In this document: piece by piece, positions 56,327-64,000 of the stretch
How positions within the stretch are numbered: the stretch's first letter is position 1
Layout: the number at the start of each line of letters is the position of its first letter
NCBI GenBank assembly: GCA_001792895.1
Contig: MARA01000016.1
Span: 806,001 to 870,000 of the forward strand
Length of the DNA stretch: 64,000 nucleotides
Reading direction: 5' to 3'
Source of the DNA: Lentinus brumalis
Lineage: Eukaryota; Basidiomycota; Agaricomycetes; Polyporales; Polyporaceae
The notes under the pieces: model-generated
What the model was told of the DNA's origin: nothing
The model's database searches: none
Seen by the model: the letters and a program-made list of their open reading frames with translations, nothing else
Position numbers and translations under genes: made by a program

Positions 56327-56564
56327 TGCACCAACGCGAGGACCCTGGAAGAAGAATGATCGGCGAATAGGCAGGCAAAGCTAGTGCGCAGGGTTGCGCG
56401 GGCGGAGGCCGTTGGAAAAACGGTGGAGCACGACGTCGGGACTAGCCACAGAGTTCTCGAAGCTCGGAGTGAATTGATCACGGCGTATGGAGGCGAAAAG
56501 GGAAGTCAGCAGGAAAAAGAAGCATTGCAGGCGGACAGATGTTGGGTCAACATCGAAGATGAGG

Positions 56565-56679
56565 AGGCTTCCCTTCATCCTCAGACCTCCTTACGGCATC
56601 TTCCCGAAGGCAGCGCGAAGCGATGTCTTCGAAGGGGAAGATGCCGTAAGGAGGTCCTCAGCGGAGGTGAAGGGAAGCT
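56565..56679. repeat. Long inverted repeat (hairpin), copy B
   Basis: Identical to 50652-50766: arms 56565-56605 and 56633-56679 with a 19-bp perfect core. Confidence 0.85.
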
Positions 56680-56794
56680 TAATTGAGCAATGAAGGTTGG
56701 CCAGTTCAGCAATGGTTGGCAGATTAGTCACTATTCGCACTCGTCGTGTTACTGTTGGCCTGTGCAGACCTCTCAGCCGAAGGAGAGCCAGTGG

Positions 56795-57034
56795 TAGTCG
56801 TCCTGGACGACCACCGGGGGTGGACCCCCCTCTCGACGTCTGTGCGTGTCGGGACCGCCTGCGCGCATGGTCGTCCTGGACGACCACCGCTGGGTGCACT
56901 CCTATCTCGGCGCCTATGCGTGCTGGGACTGCCTGCACGCATGGTCGTCCTGGACGACCACCCCTGAGTGCACGCCAAAGGCGGCGTCTACCAGCCTCCG
57001 GACCACCTGCGCGCATGGTCGTCCTGGACGACCA
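56795..57034. repeat. Phased array of the 19-bp palindrome, copy B
   Basis: Palindromes at 56795, 56868, 56942 and 57016, with the same 73/74/74-bp spacing and interspacers as copy A. Confidence 0.92.
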
Positions 57035-57070
57035 ACGCCGAGCGTGCGCCCGAGTCAGCGTCTATCAGCC

Positions 57071-57241
57071 TTGCCGTACTTGATGTCCAGGCAAGCGTGA
57101 ACGTTAACCATGTCACCGAGCTTGACGCGGAGGTTGTTGCGGGCGACCTTAAAGAGAGTATATAAGAACATACCGAACGATGATCGTGTCTCCGCGGAAG
57201 AGTTGAACGGTGTCCATAGTCGCAGGGTTCATGGTGGCCAC
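57071..57241 (-). pseudogene. Captured fragment of CDC48 (N-domain), copy B
   Basis: Same as 51158-51328: two N-domain pieces in order with the middle replaced and no ATPase domain. Confidence 0.75.
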
Positions 57242-57288
57242 TGCAGACCGTCTTCGATGCCCAACTTAGTAGGGACCGCCTGCGCGCA

Positions 57289-57377
57289 TGGTCGTCCTGG
57301 ACGACCAGCGTCGGTGCCTACCGTCTGGGCGCGTCCGCGTCGGGACCGCCTGCACGTATGGTCGTCCGGGACGACCA
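57289..57377. repeat. Two further 19-bp palindromes, copy B
   Basis: 57289-57307 (central T) and 57359-57377 (central G), 70 bp apart. Copy A has one extra base between them. Confidence 0.9.
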
Positions 57378-57739
57378 AAACTCGTGGCAGACAACTGGTG
57401 CAAGAAGCACTCACGAGCTGGTGACGTCCAATGATCGGCATCGTATGCCAGATCCGGTGAAGTTAACCTTTTTACCCAAGGTTGCATAGAGAATGATCGG
57501 CAGCGTGTGACAGATCTGGTGAAGATAACCTTTTAACCAAATAGGCATGCAGGGTGCATAGAGGGTAGTGCCGAGGGCCGATCAAAGAAGTCTGATCGGT
57601 CAAGTCGAGTGATCGAATTTACCTGATTGAGGTTGACATGAGGTGAACTCCGTCGGGCTGAGGGGATTGCCCGCCACGGAACCCTGCAAGGAAATTTTTT
57701 TGAGGACTCGTCGGCTGATTCTGGGGTGCGCCAGAGTTG

Positions 57740-57746
57740 TATAAAG
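57740..57746 (+). promoter_or_regulatory. TATA box of the SNF2-family gene
   Basis: TATAAAG, 54 bp upstream of the ATG at 57794. Confidence 0.5.
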
Positions 57747-57793
57747 GATGCGCGCTGGCGGCGAACGACCGCATACATCCATTCCCGCCCACC

Positions 57794-60700
57794 ATGCCCT
57801 CAGAAGACGTCTCCAACGTAGTTGCGAAGCTCATCATCGACACCGCTGACGTCTGGGCGTGGCCCGTCTTCAATGCTCGCCACGGGTTCCCCGTCGTGCC
57901 GTTCTCTGTCAACTGCAACCCGGCGACCATCGACTTTCCCGCGGACAAGTACGAGCACGCGCGCAGCTTCATCGCAGCGTACGGGCGAATATCAGGCCCG
58001 GGCCCCCGGTTGAAGTTCATGCGGCTCAAGCAAGACCAGTACACGGTAGGCCGGGAAGCGTTCAAGACTTGGGCGCGCAAGAAGTATGCTGCATGGGGTA
58101 TGGCGAAGGCGGTCGCCGAGTCCATGGCGGCGGGAGGATTCGAGGGCTTTGAGTTCATGCGGTCCATGCGCCGGCACACCAAGGTAAGCGATCGGGTGTA
58201 TCCACGTAGCGAAGGTACTAACATCGGTCACAGTTCCTGCTGACTGATAGTTGCCCGGTTGTCGAGCGCTGTAGCACCGGCGCTGCTGTTGCGATGTTCG
58301 GTCCCGACGCCGTGGAGGGGCCCATGAAGATTCTCGACCCCCGCCTCGCGCCGATCGTCACGGGGCGGATCGTTGCGGAGTGGCAGAAGCAGGCCCGTGC
58401 GTGGAATCGCACGCGCTTGAACTCGGACAAGGCGGAGACGGAGCTCCATGACATGTTCAAGGGTAAGTGATTGTAGTTGCCAGGTCACACAGCTGCTAAC
58501 CTACATCAAGAACTCGACACCGCCAACGAGTCGCTCTCCGTCGGCGATCTCAAGAGATATGTCGGCAAGGTCGAGCAAGCCGTCAAGCGGCTCAAGAAGT
58601 TCGCGGACGACGAGTCGGTGGCGAAGCTCAAGCACTGGGAAGCCGTTCTGACCGATGTCAAGAACGTCATGCTCAAGCGCAAGGAGGCCGAAGGCACAAC
58701 CAGTGAGTCTGATCGCCGTTGCCGTGTACCGCGTTGACAACATTTTGCAGCCATCCCGGCCAATCTGCGGAGGGCTTTGAAGCGCCTCGCGGATAGTGCG
58801 ACCGTGTCCGTCGTTGCTGAGGACATCGACCGCGCACTTGCCGTCATGGCCGACGCCGACGAGGAGCCCGAGGAGCTCGCCATGCCGGAGTGCGACGACG
58901 AGTTCGAATGGGAGTCCGGCGTGGAGGACTTCCAGCACATGCCGCCCGAGGAGGTGATGGCCCAGCTCGGCCTTGGCGACGCGCAAAGGCTGCCGACGTT
59001 CAACGAGGTCGAGGACCGCAACGGCATCGTCGATCCGTGGACCAAGGAGTGGCAGGCCTTCTGCAAGACCGACAAGGGGCACCCGATCGCTCCGCGCTGG
59101 CATCAGTGGGTCGGCGCACTTGGGATGATGCTCCGCGTCATCCGAGATGGGGTCCCCGTCTTGCTGTTGGACGACGTCGGGATTGGCAAGACGATGCAGG
59201 TGCTGATGGTGATAGCCCTGTATCAGCTCTTCCGGCGGCACCGCGAGAAGCACGGACGCTTCCCTGGGGCGTTCGGTGAGTTTCAAAGCAGTATGTTTAA
59301 CCCCATGCGCTGATCCCCTTGCACAGCAAAGTACAATTGCAAGACGCCGGATGGGAACCTCCCCGACCGCCCCCACATGATCGTCGTCCCCACCTGCTTG
59401 AAGGAGCAATGGGAGGGCGAGATTCATCGCTTCCTGCGGTGGGGGTCGTTCGACCTCATCCCGTACCAGCTCAACTTCCGGGAGGGCCCGCGCAAGATCG
59501 TGTGGGACACGATCATGACGCCGCGGGGCGACCTCAAGCTCAGCGACAAGATCATCCTCGCGACGATCACGGTGAGTCCCTGTCCGTGTCCACGCCGCTG
59601 CATAGTGCGTACTGACGCGAGTTACTAGGCTGTGACGAGCGACGGGCTGCACTTCTACTCGTCCGGCTTCGGGACGAGCTTCGATCTGCCCCCGGTCGAC
59701 ACAGGCGTGACGGAGGCGTCCCGGGCGGTCACTGCCTACACGCACGACTATGGCCTGCTCGTCATCGACGAGATCGGGCAGTACCGCAACGTCACCAAGT
59801 GGTCGGCTGCGTTGAAAGGTCTGCGCCTGCGCGCGTTTGGGGCGGTCGGGATGACCGCGACCCCGATCGTCAACAGTCCGCTGGTGAGTAGTCGGCCACG
59901 CCGGGGAATTCATCCACTAACAATTCTTCCAGGATGTCTGGCATCTCGGCCAGATCCTCGACATCAAGGGGACCGACGACCCCACCTGGGAGGCCGAGAT
60001 GAGGACGGAGATCTTGGCGGCGAACCGCAAGGCCACGAAGGAGTTCCAGAAGCTCCGGGAGACCGACAACTTCGTGCAATCGGTCAGCGAGTCCAAGGTC
60101 GACCTGCCAGAGAAGAAGGCGCAGCTCCAGAGTTTCACGGGGCTTGTCTCCGGGTTGCGCGCGGTCTTCTCCCCCCACGTCATCCGACGAACGATCCACT
60201 CGGTCGACTGGCAGGGCAATGCCATCTCTGGCCTCGACAAGTACAACGAGGTCGTCCTCACCCTCGAGCCGTTCCCGCGAGAGGCCACCGTCTTGGAGGA
60301 GCACGCGCAGGCGACCGTCGATGAGTACGGTTCGACATTGCCGACGGTCGCCAAGAACTTTGGCCATGTGAGTTTTCTTTTCCATCACTGACTACAGTCT
60401 CGCAGCTGGTCGTCCAGGACGACCATGCGTGGGGGCACCCCTCTGAGCGCTTTTTCATCGCGCGACCCCTCGCGCATGGTCGTCCAAGACGACCACTCAT
60501 GTGGAGGCCAACGCGGGCGCTTGGTCGCCGCGCGAGTCCCTGCGCGCATGGTCGTCCAGGACGACCACTCGTGTGTGGAGGCCAATGCGGGCGCTTGGTC
60601 GCCGCGCGAGCCCCTGCGCGCATGGTCGTCCAGGACGACCACTCGTGTGTGGAGGCCAATGCGGGCGCTTGGTCGCCGCGCGAGCCCCTGCGCGCATGGT

Positions 60701-62720
60701 CGTCCAGGACGACCACTCGTGTGTGGAGGCCAATGCGGGCGCTTGGTCGCCGCGCGAGCCCTTGCGCGCACGGTCGTCCAGGACGACCACACCCTCGCTT
60801 GGAGATTGTTTCGCGAGTACTGATTCTCCCCCAGAGTTTCTACGTCAAGTTTCGCCGCACGCACACGCACTGGAGGCTCGCCGATAATGATGCCTACCTG
60901 CCTGCGAACCTGGAGGACTACAAGTTCCAGCCCTCCACGAAGTTGAACTCGATCTTGCGGCTGCTCAAGTACCACCTCGAGCAAGACAACCGCCCGCCCC
61001 TGGTCGTCAACCCCAACTTCCAGGTGTCCGACGTTTTGGAGGACTCTGAGCTTCCCCGCTCAGACTACCAGCGCGACCCCGACATGTACATGCAGGACAT
61101 GCTGGTGCCCACCACGGACTGGATCGCCAAGCCGCGTGGCCCTAACTCCCCCCTGACAAGGTCGTCATCTATGTCGCCTTCCCCTCGAACAATTACCTGA
61201 TCAAAAAGGTGAGTCCCCGCTTTGTTTTCGCTTATAAATGTGCTGACACACTTCTAGGTCCTGTCGTTCTACGGCATCAGCTGCGTGGAGATCAACGGCA
61301 AGAAATCGATGACGGCGCGCAACACGGACCTCATCGCGTTCAAGAAGGCCGGCAGGGAGGGACCGCGAGTCCTGATCTTGTCCAACGTCGGCCTCACTGG
61401 CCTCAATATTGCGGAGGCCAACATCCTCATCATCTTGGTAAGCTCTGCGTTCGCCGACCGTCTGCGGCTGCTAATGCTAGTGCAGGACAACACTTGGTCC
61501 CGCCAGGAGGACGCTCAACTCGTCGGCCGCGTTTGGCGCCTTCCCCAGACGAAGGACGTCATCGTCTACCGCATGATCCTCAAGACGCTGACGGACATCT
61601 TCTTGAACATCCTGTCGTTCACGAAGGCGCAGATCCTCATGGCGTTCTTGGAGACGTCGGACAACATGAGTAAGTTTTTTTGCTATGGTTTGTTGACTGT
61701 GCTGACTAGGTCTACAGAGAAGCTCGTCCTCCCGATGCTACCCTCGGGATTGCAGGACATCGTCGAGGAAGAGGTGGTGCCCGATGAGCCCGAGACCGAG
61801 GACGAGGAGAACCCCGTCCCGGAGACTGCCACTCGCGCAAGCAAGGGCAAGGGCAGGGCCAGGGCCCCCCGTAAATCGGCGACCGCCCTGTCCGCCAAGA
61901 AGACCGTGACGGCCGCTGGTCCTAGCAACTCCCCCAGCAAGGGCGGGCGCGGGCGCGGGCGCAAGGCCCCCAAGACACCCGCCACGGTCCCGACGAGCGA
62001 TGACGAGGCCCCCCCGCCTCAGACCGTTGCCCCGACCGATGGCCAGACGCAGGGCGGCGAGTCCCAAACCGCGGGCGCCCCGCCGCAGGGCGACGGCGCC
62101 GACAACACTGCCGACAAGCAGCAGCAGGGCGGCGGCGCGGACGAGACCGCCGACAAGCAGCAGCAGGGCGGCGGCGCGGACGAGACCGCGGGCGGCGCGC
62201 GGCAGCCTGAGGGCACCGACGAGACCGCCGACGAGCAGCAGCAGGGCGGCGGCGCGGACGAGACCGCGGGCGGCGCGCGGCAGCCTGAGGGCACCGACGA
62301 GCCGCCGACGAGCAGCAGCAGGGCGGCGGCGAGTTCCAGATGGACGAGTGGTACCGGTACTCGCCCCGCCTGGACCACACGGGGATGGACATCGACGGGG
62401 AGGCCACGCGCGACTCCACCTTCGAGACCTACTTCGGCGGCACGGTCGACGACTTGGACGACATCCCGCAGGGCGAGCCAGGTCCCAGCACCCGCAAACG
62501 GAAGCGCGCTGAGGTCAGCCCCGCGCAGGTGGTGGCCGGGGACGAGCGACGCAGCAGCCTGAGGAAGGGCCGCAACACGGACTTGCTCGACAAGTTGAGC
62601 GACGTCGGGGCCGCCTCGGAGCTCACCGCCAAAATGGGCCCCAGGAAGGCAGGGAAGGCGGACCAGGAGGCCAAGGCGGACAAGGCCAAGGACAAGCGGA
62701 GGAGAGGGAAGCGGTCATAG
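57794..62720 (+). CDS. SNF2-family ATPase/helicase-like protein (two apparent frameshifts)
   Basis: Eleven exons can be joined by canonical introns (57794-58183, 58234-58462, 58511-58702, 58751-59275, 59327-59571, 59629-59883, 59933-60367, 60835-61208, 61258-61437, 61486-61669, 61718-62720) for about 1,340 residues. ATPase motifs are clear: I LLLDDVGIGKTMQVLM, Ia MIVVPTCLKEQWEGEI, II LLVIDEIGQYRN, III GMTATPIVNS, V LILSNVGLTGLNIAEANILI, VI QEDAQLVGRVWRLPQTKDVI. The C-terminus has a GGGADETADKQQQ tandem repeat and a Lys-rich end. Two one-base losses are needed for the best reading: in a C run at 61147-61153 (alternatively a 56-bp intron with a poor donor) and near 62302 in the repeat. The intron after NFGH holds a palindrome array. 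A DNA translocase or remodeller role is inferred from the family. With the frameshifts it may be a recent pseudogene, or the sequence has errors. Confidence 0.75.
60407..60789 (+). repeat. 19-bp palindrome minisatellite inside a SNF2 intron
   Basis: Six palindromes start at 60407, 60477 (one mismatch), 60549, 60623, 60697 and 60771 (first base C). From 60549 on, the whole 74-bp unit is repeated almost exactly (spacing 74, 74, 74), including ctcgtgtgtggaggccaatg. The host intron (60368-60834) is 467 bp, against about 50 bp for the other introns of the gene. Confidence 0.93.
62095..62330 (+). repeat. In-frame coding tandem repeat in the SNF2 C-terminus
   Basis: Codes for four to five units of ADETADKQQQGGG and ADETAGGARQPEGTD. 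The last unit lacks one base compared with the earlier ones (gagccgcc for gagaccgcc), which produces the second apparent frameshift. Confidence 0.8.
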
Positions 62721-62971
62721 AGGAGCGGGTAACGGACTACACACATAGCAAAGACGTAGTTACCCCTCTAGTTTCTTGGGCCGCCGCTGTCGCATGTACT
62801 TTAGATCTTGTATCATTGATGCGTATATATGTACAACCGTTCCATGTTGCCTGAGGTCCCGCTGTACTCGATGATAATGAGTACTTAAGTGACTTCTCTG
62901 CTGTTGTGTGCGATACATGCAATTTGATTGGGAGTTTCAATGTTTCTGGTGCACAGCTCAGCATGGCTAAA

Positions 62972-63274
62972 TGGTCGTCCTGGACGACTATAGCGGGCTG
63001 AGGGACGAGCGCTTAATCTCCGCGGGCTCAGTGTACACCGTGGTCGTCCTGGACGACCACATGGTGGGCTGTGGGCACGGTCGTGTAGCGCTGCACTTTA
63101 GGGTTTAATGACTACTAAATGAATATCTCTCTCTCTCTCTCTCTCTCTCTAGCCACGGTTCTCTGCCTGATGGTGAGTCCGGGACATGGAAATGTTTTGA
63201 GAGTTTCAATGTCCCTAGTGGCAGAGCCAGCACGGCCGGGGTTCCCGGCGCACACTGGTCGTCCTGGACGACCA
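62972..63274. repeat. 19-bp palindrome, three copies downstream of SNF2
   Basis: 62972-62990 (one mismatch at the end), 63041-63059 and 63256-63274. The first two are 69 bp apart. These are the last copies in the window. Confidence 0.9.
63126..63150. repeat. (CT)n microsatellite
   Basis: An uninterrupted TC/CT dinucleotide run of 25 bp. Confidence 0.95.
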
Positions 63275-63511
63275 CGCATGTACACGGCCGGGTGGCGCTT
63301 AGCACCATAAATTCGTACATACATCTTAATAAGCTGAGTGACTTACCGTATATCAGATCGGTCCTTACTGAGCCACCGGGCCGGCGGGGTATTAAATTGT
63401 TACCTATTACCTGAGTTACTTACGGTAGCGTCGGTTCTTCTGTTCTCTGTTCACCACTGAGTCCAGAGGGCTGCTTCCATGTGAGGGTTAGTTTCGGGTC
63501 GGTCTGTGTAC

Positions 63512-63586
63512 CAGCCCTACTGGCGTAGTGGGTAAGCCGCTCTGCGAAGGCATCGAGCGGTCGCAGGTTCGATTCCTGCGGGGCTG
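63512..63586 (+). ncRNA. tRNA-like Pol III unit 1
   Basis: 75 nt. The 7-bp acceptor-like stem is CAGCCCT/GGGGCTG, the A box TGGCGTAGTGGG (D-arm TGGC/GCCG), the B box GGTTCGATTCC in a perfect 5-bp T-arm (GCAGG/CCTGC), and a T7 run at 63608-63614 fits a Pol III terminator. The anticodon arm is not canonical: the 17 nt at that place do not form a 5-bp stem with a 7-nt loop and U33, while CCGCT/AGCGG can pair around a larger loop. So it is a tRNA-derived RNA or SINE head rather than a working tRNA. Confidence 0.6.
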
Positions 63587-63671
63587 GTATAATAAGTGGC
63601 GAGTGACTTTTTTTGTCGCCTGACAACGGCAGCTTATTGGCATGACACGGGGTTCTGATGGTACTGAGCAC

Positions 63672-63745
63672 CAGCCCTCCTGGCTTAGTGGGTAAGCCGC
63701 TGTGCAATGCATTGAGCGGTCGCAGGTTCGATTCCTGCGGGGCTG
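63672..63745 (+). ncRNA. tRNA-like Pol III unit 2
   Basis: 74 nt with the same acceptor, A box (TGGCTTAGTGGG), B box and T-arm. The central part differs (gtgcaatgcattg for ctgcgaaggcatcg). A T6 run at 63762-63767 follows. Confidence 0.6.
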
Positions 63746-63828
63746 TTTCACTGCTCGTATGTTTTTTGTCAGTCAGCTGGCGACACCGTGTTATTGGGGT
63801 GGGACGCGGTGCTGATGGTACTGAGCAT

Positions 63829-63903
63829 CAGCCCTCCTGGCTTAGTGGGTAAGCCGCTCTGCGAAGGCATCGAGCGGTCGCAGGTTCGATTCCTGCGGGG
63901 CTG
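63829..63903 (+). ncRNA. tRNA-like Pol III unit 3
   Basis: 75 nt. The central part is like unit 1 and the A box like unit 2, so the three units are a mosaic. A T6 run at 63926-63931 follows. Confidence 0.6.
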
Positions 63904-64000
63904 CGTGTTCTTGCAGGCTCGGGTATTTTTTACTGCCTCACGCACTATCTAGACTGTCTACGAACCAAGGCAGCAGGGCCGACACTTTAGTCTCTCTCAA

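Larger units (their letters stand above)
54808..58407. repeat. Segmental duplication, copy B
   Basis: Partner of 48879-52494. Here the SNF2 gene runs on beyond the end of the shared segment, so copy B is closer to the intact arrangement. Confidence 0.93.
63480..63931 (+). repeat. Tandem repeat of ~158 bp, three units, each with a tRNA-like core
   Basis: The cores start at 63512, 63672 and 63829 (spacing 160 and 157 bp). The flanks are also related (gg.actgagca before the core; oligo-T, then a gacac/gacgc-rich stretch after it). Confidence 0.85.

Noticed and set aside
60407..60789. CRISPR array
   Set aside because: The palindrome-spacer layout looks CRISPR-like, but the spacers in this cluster are the same 74-bp repeat, there are no cas genes, and the host is a eukaryote with introns.
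60258..60984. Long ORFs across the palindrome arrays (reading GRPGRP, VVQDDH, WSSWTT repeats)
   Set aside because: They are translations of the 19-bp palindrome in different frames, with no conserved protein.
61102..61157. A 56-bp intron in the SNF2 gene (GTGCCC..ACAAG)
   Set aside because: Not adopted as the main model: the donor is poor and the segment codes for protein-like VPTTDWIAKPRG, so a one-base loss in the C run is preferred. The alternative is kept in the findings.
63512..63903. Three ordinary tRNA genes
   Set aside because: A box, B box, T-arm and acceptor are good, but no canonical anticodon stem-loop with U33 can be drawn, so no amino acid can be assigned.

Overview
The window is nuclear DNA of a filamentous basidiomycete, most likely an Agaricomycete of the polypore type. 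The evidence is the high GC content, genes split by many introns of about 50-60 bp (GT..AG), and recognisable fungal families: a macrophage-activating-glycoprotein-like secreted protein, ETT1/NRO1, coronin, ALG5, GCV1, a HET-domain protein, a Zn2Cys6 protein and a SNF2 ATPase, together with Tnp2-type and Ty3/Gypsy chromodomain elements. All gene models were spliced by eye.

1-11 kb: a secreted glycoprotein gene, an ETT1/NRO1-like gene, a long stretch (about 4.8-8.2 kb) with no convincing gene, a short orphan gene (8.2 kb) and a four-exon gene of unknown function (8.8-10.9 kb). 11.1-29.6 kb: a tandem array with a period of about 8.1 kb. Unit 1 holds a complete coronin gene. Units 2 and 3 hold coronin copies whose C-terminal linker and coiled coil were removed by the same ~0.5 kb deletion. 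Two units also carry an identical lysine/arginine-rich gene (16.5 and 24.6 kb). Unit 3 stops at about 29.56 kb. 29.6-34.3 kb: a decayed HNH-nuclease-like gene and one gene of an unnamed Agaricomycete family. 34.7-36.8 kb: a HET-domain gene. 38-43.2 kb: housekeeping genes ALG5 (minus) and GCV1 (plus), each with one abnormally long intron of about 1 kb.

43.5-64 kb is a mobile, repeat-built region. A broken Tnp2-type transposase is cut by the LTR of a truncated Ty3/Gypsy element. The Gypsy element is in turn truncated by a ~4.4 kb unit that occurs twice (48.1-52.5 and 53.2-58.4 kb). Each unit has, in order: an element with imperfect inverted ends holding TTAGGG-like blocks and a 170-bp satellite of the palindrome GAGCGGTCGACCGCTC; a Zn2Cys6 gene; a strong hairpin; a phased array of a second 19-bp palindrome (TGGTCGTCCWGGACGACCA); a captured fragment of CDC48; and the start of a SNF2-family ATPase gene. 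In the second copy the ATPase gene continues for about 5 kb and carries another array of the 19-bp palindrome in an intron. The window ends with three tandem tRNA-like Pol III units (63.5-63.9 kb).

The strongest candidate for something undescribed is this palindrome-Zn2Cys6-SNF2 unit: two families of interspersed palindromes with regular spacing, linked to a gene for a DNA-binding protein of a class that recognises inverted CGG triplets and to a chromatin-remodeller-type ATPase. Whether it is a selfish element, a subtelomeric repeat or a chromatin system cannot be decided from the sequence alone.
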